A DNA stretch of 24,214 bases from Spongospora subterranea (Eukaryota; Endomyxa; Phytomyxea; Plasmodiophorida; Plasmodiophoridae). How positions within the stretch are numbered: position 1 is the stretch's first letter; each line of letters begins with the position of its first letter. This document shows positions 1 through 9,005 of this stretch, piece by piece. The stretch lies in the NCBI GenBank assembly GCA_900404475.1, contig OUQQ01000193.1, forward strand, positions 1-24,214, given 5' to 3'. Under the pieces are notes generated by a model, which made no database searches, was not told the origin of the DNA, and saw nothing but the letters and a program-made list of their open reading frames with translations. A program made the translations under genes and the position numbers.

Positions 1-86
1 CATGCCATACACATATCGTTTAGCTGTTACACCACATGATGAATGAGGATCTGTTACCATCATGCCATACACATATCGTTTAGCTG
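1..86. repeat. 26-bp direct repeat, two copies 60 bp apart
   Basis: Positions 1-26 and 61-86 are identical (they begin CATGCCATAC and end TTTAGCTG). A further shared 9-mer, TGAATGAGG, lies at 40-48 and 103-111, so the second half of the unit may also be related but diverged. The repeat sits downstream of the pyrophosphatase stop codon. The window begins exactly at a copy, so a longer tandem array could extend to the left and its length cannot be judged here. Confidence 0.85.
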
Positions 87-160
87 AGACATGTTTATTT
101 ACTGAATGAGGTTTAGAGGTGTGTATTAGAATAGATATCAATGAGATCAGGGTCTAACAA

Positions 161-3157
161 TCACGCATCTACAGGCGGTGACATTTCAATACCATGACCA
201 TTAATGACGATATCAGACGGAACATCCACCACTTTCTGACGCTGTCGTCGTTCTTCTAGTGTGACCTGGCGTGCGTTTTGCTCACGTCTGGAAAAATGCA
301 CCATAAAAAAGAACAAAACAAACAGGCTCGCCATCAAAATTGCCGCTGCAACCGCTGCAATTCGCCAATGTGCCCAAGGGGTCTCAGAAAACTGACAACA
401 TATTCAGATATGTTTTCCATTATGAAAATTAACTTGCTGTACCTTATCAGCAAGGACCAGCGAAACAACACACATAAGTTTGATAAGGAGGTTCAAAGCA
501 GGTCCGGAGGTGTCCTTAAACGGGTCACCAACAGTGTCGCCGACAACGACGGCATCGTGATTGGACGTCTTTTTGCCCTTAAAGACACCGGGTCCATTGA
601 GATTTCCTTTCTCAACGAATTTTTTAGCGTTGTCCCAACTGCCTCCGGCGTTGGACATTGTAACAGCTAAAAGGAAACCAGAAGCAATGGTGCCGACCAA
701 CATTCCGAGAAGGCCCTTAGAGCCAAGGCCGAATCTAAAATCAACGATAAACGAACATTGCATCGATAACGCAGGTGAGGAAAGTACCCGACGATTACTG
801 GAGCAAAAACAGCAATGACACCAGGAGGAACCATTTCCCGCAAGGAGGCGTTTGTCGCAATCATAACGCACTGTGTATGGTCGGCAACGCCACCGTTCAG
901 AATGTTTTCGTCGTGGATTTGGCGTCGTACTTCCCACATGATAGACTCGGCCGCTTTACCGACCTACAGCAGAAACCGTCAGCGATATAAAATCGCACAG
1001 ACTAAGGCACAACGCACTGAGAGCATTGTGAGAGCAGCAAAAACGAACGGCATGAGTGCACCAAGCAAAATACCGGGGAACACAACGGGATCAAGTAAGG
1101 AGACGGATTGTGCGGCGAGATTAGCTTCATTAGCGAAAGCAGCCATCAGAGCAACTGCGGCGAGAACGGCAGAGCCAATAGCAAAACCTTTACCGGTAGC
1201 GGCTGTGGTGTTACCAAGAGCATCGAGTGCATCAGTTGTTTCACGGACGGAATCATTAAATTCTTCTTCAGCCATTTCTGCAATGCCACCTAAAACGAGC
1301 ACTTTAACCCACCAATTGACAAATATGGGATGTCAACAAACCTGCGTTATCACAGACAGGCCCAAATGCATCTGCGGCAAGCGATACCGATAGTGTGGAA
1401 AGCATGCCAACACCGGCGATGGCAATCCCGTAAACACCAGCAAGTGCATTGGCGGCCAATATACCAGCCACAATGGACAAAACTGGAGGAATACAACTGA
1501 GCATACCAACCCCCAGACCCTGAATTATAACAGTAGCTGGGCCGGTATCGGATTTACGAGCAATCGATTGCGTTGGCCAATCTGTCGCGACGGAATGTCA
1601 TCAACTGAATATCGTTCCGAAACCGAGAGCGATATGCAACGTTTGCCGCAAAGAAAGCGCAACAGAGATTGAAACAACATACATGTGTAGCTGGTAGCGT
1701 ATTCGGTACAATATCCAATCAGATTGCCAACGATTACACCGACGACTATGCAACTGTACAGACGCCATCCGAGGCCATTCAACCCAAACGTTACGTACGT
1801 CACCAGGATTGACGTTCCCAGGACCATGGCAGACGCACCTGAGTCAAAGTCAGCCTTAAAACAAGAAGGTCGCTAACAACTCCTACCGTATACACCAATA
1901 CGCATTGATCCTAACAAAGAACCCAGGACGTTCTCGTTATGCTTACGAAGCAACTCCTCGTGCTGAAATTGAGCCATTTCGTCGGCGCCAGGAGCCGGAG
2001 GTCGAGGTGGCGTAACTTTAGACGATGTTCGAATCAGCATAGTGCCAACAACGCTATGGCAACGAAAGTAAATATTGACAATATAAAGCAGGAGCGGTGG
2101 AGACCAACGCGCAGATTGCGCCTAGACCAGAGATCCAAAGCGGGAATGCAGCGGCAGTAAGCTCTTCGTAAACACCAAACTCACGGACGAACTCTGACTC
2201 AACGAACGATCGGCTGAGTGTTCCTGCCGCGATGATTGTGCCAACAAAACTCTCGAACAGGTCGCTGCCCATTCCAGCAACATCGCCGACGTTGTCTCCG
2301 ACATTATCAGCAATGGTAGCAGGATTGTTAGGGTCATCCTCCTCTAGTCCAGCTTCAACCTTTCCAACCAAGTCGGCACCGACATCGGCGGCTATCGAAC
2401 GAATACGAATGAAATTCTGTAAAGAGGTGGAGTAGTGGATCCTATCGTACCTTTAGTATAAATACCTCCACCAACGCGGGCGAACAAAGCAATGCTAGAA
2501 GCGCCAACAGCGAATCCGGACATCCATCTCCAGGCAATGTGGGCGTCATATTTGGTTAGCGAGTAGAACACACAAAACAGTAGTGAGACACCGAGAATAC
2601 CGGTGGCAACAACAGTTAAGCCGATAACCGCTCCAGACTATATTAACGGATTGAGACTGGGGATTCTTACAGGATTCTCAGTACTGAGTATATACCTTGA
2701 AAGCAACTCGCAGACCAGTGCTTAAAGGGTTTGGCCCTGCACACGCCAGGGTTGTGCGGAAATTGGCACGAACTGCAATGGACATGCCTGAACGTAAATA
2801 TTTCAAATTTAATGTGTGAACGAAGAAGGGAAAACGACATGCTTGATTACCTAAATACCCAGTTGCGGCCGATAAGAAAGCGCCAATTACGAAAGACAGC
2901 GATGTTTGCCAACCGACAATCAACAATCCCAAAGCGACAATAATAACGAAACCAAATATGAGGGTGAATTCGGCCTTGAGAAAGGCTTGGGCTCCTTCTT
3001 GGATCTTGATGTAAGCTGTATACGCCTTAGGGTATCGGGTCTTGTCTATCTTGATCGTTAGGACCTGGTACGCATATATAATGGCGAAAAGCGCTGATAC
3101 AAGACCTCCCGCAAGGGAGGTCGATATTACTTCAAGTAATGTCCAATTATCGAACAT
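161..3157 (-). CDS. AVP1: K+-dependent proton-pumping membrane pyrophosphatase (type I V-PPase), 11 exons
   Basis: Hydrolyses pyrophosphate and pumps H+ across the vacuolar or acidocalcisome membrane. Exons (minus strand, descending): 3157-2851, 2787-2696, 2637-2451, 2391-2109, 2053-1887, 1838-1683, 1581-1342, 1289-1018, 963-788, 734-443, 391-161. They sum to 2403 nt, an 800-residue protein with about 16 predicted membrane helices. Substrate-site signatures are present: [10 protein letters not shown] then [16 protein letters not shown] (about residues 206-239) and [17 protein letters not shown] (about 692-708). The segment [16 protein letters not shown] (503-518) carries Ala and Gly at the two positions that mark K+-dependent enzymes; K+-independent forms have Lys there. 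The start is the first ATG after an upstream in-frame stop; the codon before it is GTG. The last exon adds a final helix and a charged tail of about 45 residues. Introns are 48-101 bp; one uses a GTTGGT donor (2108). Identity is certain; individual splice sites are inferred. Confidence 0.95.
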
Positions 3158-3256
3158 CACGAATTCGTCAGTTTTGGTAATGACGTAATAGAATCAAACA
3201 CCAGTTGGCCTACAGCATCGGTCGGGGTCAAGTCATGATCAATCTGCGCGCACTTT

Positions 3257-3449
3257 TTACACTTGACACTGCAGTGGCCGGAGGTGGGGTTGGCTGGGTT
3301 GGTGGGTTACGTCCTGTATAACGCTACTGTAACAGTGTAATTTTACGAGTCATGCTGTCGCCCACAGGTTGCCCATTTTGGGCCTACACTGTAAAAAGAT
3401 TATTCGTATTGACTGTTCCTATCCAGAATCCGTGGTTCCGTTACAGTGT
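3257..3449. promoter_or_regulatory. Repeated TTACACTGT-like motif upstream of the pyrophosphatase
   Basis: ACAGTGTAA lies at 3332-3340, ACACTGTAA at 3386-3394 and its reverse complement TTACAGTGT at 3441-3449, at near-even spacing of 54 and 55 bp. A weaker copy, TTACACTTGACACTG, starts at 3257. The first good copy is part of the odd palindrome ACTGTAACAGT (3328-3338). The positions are 100-290 bp upstream of the pyrophosphatase ATG on its own strand, which would suit transcription-factor sites. No factor can be named, and chance is not excluded. Confidence 0.35.
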
Positions 3450-3855
3450 CAGTGGTGTTGGCGATACGCCTTGTTCCTGGTGCTCAGCAGGTATTGGTAT
3501 CGTAAATCGACTTGTTAGGTTGGGTTGGTTGACAATTGGCATATGTCGCCCAGTCAATCACTGATCGTGTTTCCGACTGTCTGAGATGACACAGGAAAAC
3601 TCTTTGTGTGATTGATTGGCATGAACATGGTTTGGCACTTTATGGGGTTAATGCCTCAACAGGGAATATAAATGATCAAATCGTTCCCGCAAGACACTGT
3701 TTCACTTCCACGTACTTGGCCTCCGTAGTAGACAATGCAATGCACTCCTGGCGTGACATCGATTGACGGTATCAAGCGGCACGACGGATATAGCCGATGG
3801 CGCTCGGAAGTCTCGAACGCTGACGTCATCACAAAAGGCGTGAAGTTGCATAGAG

Positions 3856-4029
3856 GTGATTGAACATGTTCGACTGCAAGCTCTACGAGAGGCCGGCCAC
3901 AGCAGGATCGGTCATCTCGCGCTCCGGATGGGAACTCCCTGTATCGTCCCCCCAACGCGCTATCGGGGCTCTATCCTATTTGTCGAACGAGACGTGGTGC
4001 ATGTCGTGGCGTCGGCGGCACCCAACTAA
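3856..4029 (+). other. Coding-looking open stretch, unassigned
   Basis: In the frame beginning GTG ATT GAA at 3856, the plus strand stays open to a TAA at 4027-4029 and reads about 57 residues with ordinary protein composition (it includes RIGHLALRMGTPC and ends VVASAAPN). There is no ATG at its left edge. If real, it would be a terminal exon entered through an acceptor just before 3856 (CATAGAG). The overlapping minus-strand frame 3955-3656 is equally open, so the coding strand is not settled. No domain is recognised. Confidence 0.25.
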
Positions 4030-4506
4030 AGGCCACGTGAAGGCGATCAAGTGGATTACCATCAACACCGGTATTTGATTCGGCGGGAGCCCTCGCGGCA
4101 AGGCCGAGTTACTGGCCGTTGGGATATGCGGACGCCGGCTGTCGCTGCGCGGAGCCACGACGGTCGATTGAAATGAATTCGTGCTGTTATTGAACGGAGG
4201 CCCATTAAGTTGGTTGAGCCGGCGCCAAGTGTGTTTGCCTTGTCTACTAACGGAGGCCGAATCCGTCGCATTGAGCGGTGCCGGGGGGAGGCCGTTTTGA
4301 CACCACAATTGGAGGAAACAGAAAGCATTGAACGTTTTCGACGAATGCACGAACAATCTCAGGCGGGAAACATAATTGCCGTTAATTTAGGTGTATGGTT
4401 TTCTAAAACAAAAACGCACTTTCTTCAAATACGGAAACATGTTTTGGGGATATTAAATTAACCAATTATTTGCCATAATGTAGCTCTAAGCAACTCTTCG
4501 TGTAGC

Positions 4507-5615
4507 TTACTGATCATCGACCTCGACGCCCACTTGTGCGTCACGCTCTGCAATGCGTTTAATTAATTGCGTCGCAGTATTGAAAATTCCCAGTGTTTGC
4601 GTTGAACAAACTGCACACTTTTTCGACTTCTTAGAGTGCCTCGTCAGAGCGCAGCTTTGGCAAAAATAGTGTTGACATCGAGTGACAACTGTGACACATG
4701 TTAACATCCTCATTATAAATTTGATAAACCATAGAAAATTACCTGGGTCAACAAAATCCTTACGGCAGATGAAGCATGCAAACGGGAACTTTTCTTCATC
4801 TTCTTCATGAATCTCCCAATTTTCCGTCTCTCCTATACAAGAATACTTATGGATAAAGTAATTTTGATGAAAGAGTGTTAGAGGCACCTGAACCACCTTT
4901 GGCCTTTGCAGCTTGTTCGGCCTCCCATTCTTTATCAATCTGCCAACCGCTTTTATAGTCGCCCCGGTCATGAAGAAATTTACAGCTCTCTGCAGCTATT
5001 TAGTAAAGGTGATTGTATTCAATACGCAATTATACCTCCATAACCACAATATCCCTGAATATCAATGATTACTCAACATTAACAGAATATCGATTGCATC
5101 TTTACAGTTTCTTTGTAGTCTTTGCAGATATCTGGCTGGTAATCAATTCTAAATACCAGAAAAATTAAAAGTCTACCCTTTGAAAAGTAAGCGTTCAAGT
5201 ACCTGGTCACTACACGAATATTGGCTGGAGCTTTCATTGGCCCGAAAGGGTTTGCTTCTTTCTGCATTCCCTTATACAAAATTGTGGACCCTGAGGCATC
5301 GCTGGCGCTGTTGTCTGTAAGCCCTCGGGAAACTGGTTTATCTATCTCGGTAGGAACGGTAGCGTTCCTATCTGATGATGATACCGTCTATGTAATTGAC
5401 ATCAATAACAGGGCGTCCGGACTAGTTGATTCACCAACGGCGGTCATTGTCGAATGGTGTTCGCGATCTATCCGAAATTTGCTATCATCTATGGGGCCAG
5501 ATTTAGCACCTTTTCGCTTATGGGCGGGCTCGGCGTCGCCATCACCCGACGCCTCGGCATGTAATTGCGAATCGTCGCGCTGCGCTCCAGGCCGCTTAGC
5601 GCGCTTCTTGAACAT
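4507..5615 (-). CDS. RNF113A: RNF113A/CWC24-type CCCH zinc finger and RING protein, 7 exons
   Basis: A spliceosome-associated protein (yeast Cwc24) that acts at activation of the first splicing step; metazoan RNF113A also works as an E3 ubiquitin ligase. Exons: 5615-5439, 5387-5203, 5148-5106, 5054-5036, 4989-4888, 4832-4743, 4688-4507, giving 798 nt and 265 aa. The N terminus [10 protein letters not shown] matches the lysine-rich start of the family. The CCCH finger is C129-x8-C138-x5-C144-x3-H148. The C3HC4 RING uses C195, C198, C210, H212, C215, C218, C230 and C233 and is followed by the family motif TLGIFNTA. The CCCH finger is assembled across a 19-nt microexon (5054-5036). The first intron (5388-5438) uses a GTTGGT donor and is the least certain join. 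The start codon lies 64 bp below the VPS41 stop on the same strand. Confidence 0.93.
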
Positions 5616-5679
5616 TATTCTGCGCGAACATTGCCGGGGACTGATGGCATACGTTGACTCAAATAATGACATGAACAAT

Positions 5680-8371
5680 TTAACGATGTATTCTGGGGGG
5701 AGGTGGACCAGAAACACATTCAGCATGCTGGACAATTAACGAGCCAGATATTGCTAGGTCCGATCTCTGGTCGAATACCGGGTGATCGCACCCTGGACAA
5801 CATGTTGGCGACAGCGGATCGATGACAATCGCCGATGATTGCACTCGTTGAACCTGCAATAATAGCTGGACACAGTCGATGCGAATAATTTTTTTGCACA
5901 TTTCTTGAACGGATATTTCCGTTAGATAACCCGAAATAAGTGCAGACATTTTGCGTTTGATCTAGATTGATGTTAGAGCCGTTACGTCCAAGAGTTGAAA
6001 AACCTTACGTCGTCAATGACAGCATCATCTGGGACGTTGAGTATGAACGCTATAGGATCAATAAAACCCCTCCTCAAATGCGTCAGTGCTGCCGTGATTC
6101 GTTCGTTTGTAGCGAGCAATAATGTAAATAGGTGAGACTTAAGCCTTTTCGATTTTACTTCCTCTACGAAATCAATAGCACCGGCAATATCATTGCTTTC
6201 GACGAGTAGGTCAAGCACAGCCATGTTGTTGCCCATTCGCTTAAGAAGATACAACTGGCAATCAACGAGGAGGTGCTGCTGAGAAACCTCAAGAGCGGTT
6301 TCTAGTCTATAACATGTGGACTGCCGAAGAAAGTGCAGCAACCTATCTGGTTGAAATTCAGCGTACAGGCTGAGTTGCATTGTGTGAAATTGGCTGCCGG
6401 CCGACCGATCAAATTCGAACAACGCGTTCAAAAACGCATGTAAATTAGGCCGCGAATCTTGAAGCTTCTCGACAACCTCTCGTGGTGAAATATTCACCTG
6501 AACCAATAAATTAGTAGCTTTGACTGGAGAGATTGCGACAAGTTCCTTGATGCCAACATCTTCAAGTAAATCATTGTGCCGCGACAAAATGTCAAACACC
6601 TCTTCACTACCAATGCAAACCAAAATTTTGAGAGCTTCTGCGGGCTGTGAAGTTCTGTTGTAAAGTTGTGCGAGACAGAAAGGAAATGAGGCAGAAGATT
6701 GGACAATTTCTTCAGCTTCCAGACATGCCTTCAACACTTTGTCTGGATTATAATGGAAAGGAGGCCATTTCCTGAGCAGATCTAACAGAAGATCAGCGTC
6801 GCGATGCGCAGTTTGAGTAAGAACCATGTCATAAATTATAGGTGAAAGAGCATTGGTTTCATCGCAAGGAACGATCCTGGCAATAGTTTCCACGAGAAGA
6901 TCGACACTGTGAACATAAACAACCCATTTTTCCCACAACGGCATGTTTTGCTGTAATAGCTTTGGAGTAATATCCGCCACTTCATCGAACTTTTTCTTAT
7001 CCAACAAATCGGTTAAATGCATTATAGCGAGATCATCGACGTTATGATAGCGCAAAGTGATTGCCGGATCCAATGCGAACTTAATGGCATCATACGTTTT
7101 GCCAAGGCTAAGCAAGTGCGCGATGTGGTCATCGTCATCGCGAGGCCGTGCAACTCCAATGTCAATTTTAAACAGAACAATGATGCAAAGCGCAACCCTA
7201 ATGTTAACAAAAAAATAAGGAAACCGACAATATCGTCGCCAGAAACCTACCCTGGCAACAGCGCTACCCCACGAACAACTCCCATTGCAGGCTGTGGAAG
7301 AAGGAATGTCGTGTGAGTATTGTTGTCAATAGATACAAGATGCATTGCTGGACCCGGAGACAGTATTGCAAGGAGTTCTCCCTCATACGGAACACATCCC
7401 TGTATCGCATACGAAGTCTGAAATTTGGACAGTAAATGGCCAACTGAGCCAGAAACTTGAAGAACATGTATGGTATCCCCTTGTGCTATTATGAGAATAC
7501 TATTGGATATCCACGACAGAAAGCATGGGCAGTCAGGATGAGGACGTTCTTGAGCAATAAACGCAACTCTTTCATTTGAAGCCAGATCAAAAACCTTGGT
7601 TAAAAATGAGCGAATAAACCAATGTTGATAACGCAAACACTCTGTACTTTCGTTCCAACGGCGTTGGTCCACGCAATAATAAAACCGCTCCAAGATATGG
7701 CCGAAATCGAACCTTCGCCACTGTGCAGCACCACATCTTGGTTCGAGAACCAATTGCTGCTGTTTAAAATAAGTTGGCCAGACTCTCCGCCAACCGCAAT
7801 CGATCGAACAAGCGATGTATGAGTCGGGCGAAACGCCAGGGCAAAAATCGTTTGACCAAAGTACAACCTATCGAAAAACAATTAACACCGGTAAAATGAC
7901 ACGAAATGCATACGTTGATGGATCTTTATCGGAACGAAGAATATCGGCGACCATTACGGTCCCATCAAGCGAGCTCGCGGCGATCTGTACAAACGCAGTT
8001 CTGTTTCACGAAACAAATTGAAATAACTACGACTTGCATACGGTTTCATTCTTATCGTCGACAGCGACAGCATTTATGGGAGTCTTCTGCAACTTGAACG
8101 TTCGGACACGGACACCACGTTTGTTGAAGACATGAACAGCGCCATTTTGCGTGCCAACAACAACGTGTTTACCGCACATACAGAAACATGTGGCGCCCCC
8201 AGATTCGCGTAAACTTGCCTGCAAGAATCCGTCTTGGTTGAACGCTGACGAAACACAGCATTTACAATTATGTCGTTGCGACATAACGGGATCCAAAAAA
8301 AAACCTTGATAATGCAGGATCGGTTCGGTATTTTCTCCATCCACCCCGGTCCACGTCGTATCCACGTCCAT
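5680..8371 (-). CDS. VPS41: VPS41, HOPS complex tethering subunit, 7 exons, RING truncated
   Basis: Subunit of the HOPS tethering complex for fusion of late endosomes or AP-3 vesicles with the vacuole/lysosome. Exons: 8371-8305, 8244-8042, 7984-7914, 7867-7648, 7594-7251, 7197-6009, 5961-5680, giving 2376 nt and 791 aa (human about 854). The acidic start followed by EPILHYQ matches the family N terminus. A WD40-like propeller follows (LHSGEGSISAISW, FIIAWTNAVG), then the hinge ARPRDDDDHIAHLL, then a CHCR/clathrin-repeat solenoid with QLSLYAEFQPDRLLHFLR and YLLKRMGN. The C terminus has CKKIIRIDC and the first RING pair CPGC, but no second zinc-ligand set before the stop. The start is the first ATG after an in-frame TAG. 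All joins preserve frame; two introns use GTATGC donors. Confidence 0.93.
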
Positions 8372-9005
8372 TTCGTTGTGAGACCTGTCAGCACAGTGAT
8401 TGCACTAGGAATACGAGTCGTCAAAGGTGAGAGTGCAACCCCTGCTGTTTCTTAACACACACTCGTACCCTCGCAGAAACTATTGCCATACGATACCAGC
8501 ACTGAGCGCAGAGTCCCCCCCCTGTTTGAAACGTGTCACGATGGATGTGAAGACTACGGTTCCGATTAACGGCAGCGGTTATCTGGACGCTGCCGAGTTT
8601 GACGCTGTCAATGGCAGCGCATCACGGCCGCTGCGGGGTGCGTACGTACAAATAGTTGCAGATACTCGCTGGCGCATCGAGAACCAATCGATCCACCAGA
8701 CTCCGAAGGCATTTTTGGAATAGGACAAGAACGCGTCCGTACTGGGCATTAACAACAGCTAATTTCTGTCCGTGCCAGACGGGTTTCTGGAGGTCTGGTA
8801 TAATCAGTTCGTAAACAATACCATCATTTGACAAATCAAATATTCAGCTACTTCAACGCTGACCGAAGTTTACAATAAATTAGGAAATCTTTACAGTATG
8901 TGGCGATGTCTCAAATAATCAGAGATAAATTTGCAGTAGCAACGTACACTGTCGCAGATTGAATATTGAGCTGACCGCTCACATGTATATTGGATTGACC
9001 GAGTG
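8372..9005. other. Spacer between divergent VPS41 and ACSF3 genes
   Basis: VPS41 and ACSF3 are transcribed away from each other, so this 634-bp stretch should hold both promoters. It also carries open frames on both strands: plus 8541-8723 (starts MDVKTTVPINGSG) and minus 8834-8622 (contains NDGIVYELIIPD and AVVNAQYGR). The latter vaguely recalls the C-terminal KOW region of KIN17-type proteins, but the fit is too weak to call. No start, splice pattern or domain lets me assign a gene. Confidence 0.4.

Larger units (their letters stand above)
3158..4506. other. Spacer between pyrophosphatase and RNF113A; no assignable gene
   Basis: This 1.35-kb stretch is upstream of the pyrophosphatase start and downstream of the RNF113A stop. 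The first 350 bp hold GGTTGG-type repeats (near 3287-3310 and 3507-3530) and repeated TTACACTGT-like motifs (separate entry). The right half is more GC-rich and open in several frames. Minus-strand frames 3955-3656 and 4356-3976 and plus-strand frames 3856-4030 and 4210-4461 are all open without a recognisable domain. A 10-bp direct repeat AACGGAGGCC occurs at 4193-4202 and 4249-4258. I see no gene I can name. An unrecognised exon is possible. Confidence 0.5.

Noticed and set aside
404..937. Minus frame that reads through the pyrophosphatase intron at 735-787 as one ORF
   Set aside because: The upstream part is intron and out-of-frame exon sequence; the family sequence is only restored by splicing 788 to 734.
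3656..3955. 99-codon minus ORF (contains GVHCIVYYGGQV)
   Set aside because: No domain, no clear start or splice partners, and it overlaps an equally open plus frame.
5221..5739. 172-codon plus-strand ORF
   Set aside because: It is antisense to RNF113A, whose zinc fingers and N terminus are clear on the minus strand.
7738..7753. TTGGTTC-GA-GAACCAA hairpin resembling a tRNA T-arm
   Set aside because: It lies inside VPS41 coding sequence and no acceptor or anticodon stem accompanies it.
8622..8834. Minus ORF as the C terminus of a KIN17-like protein
   Set aside because: Only a few residues around ELIIPD and VVNAQYG are reminiscent; the spacing is wrong and no upstream exons were found.
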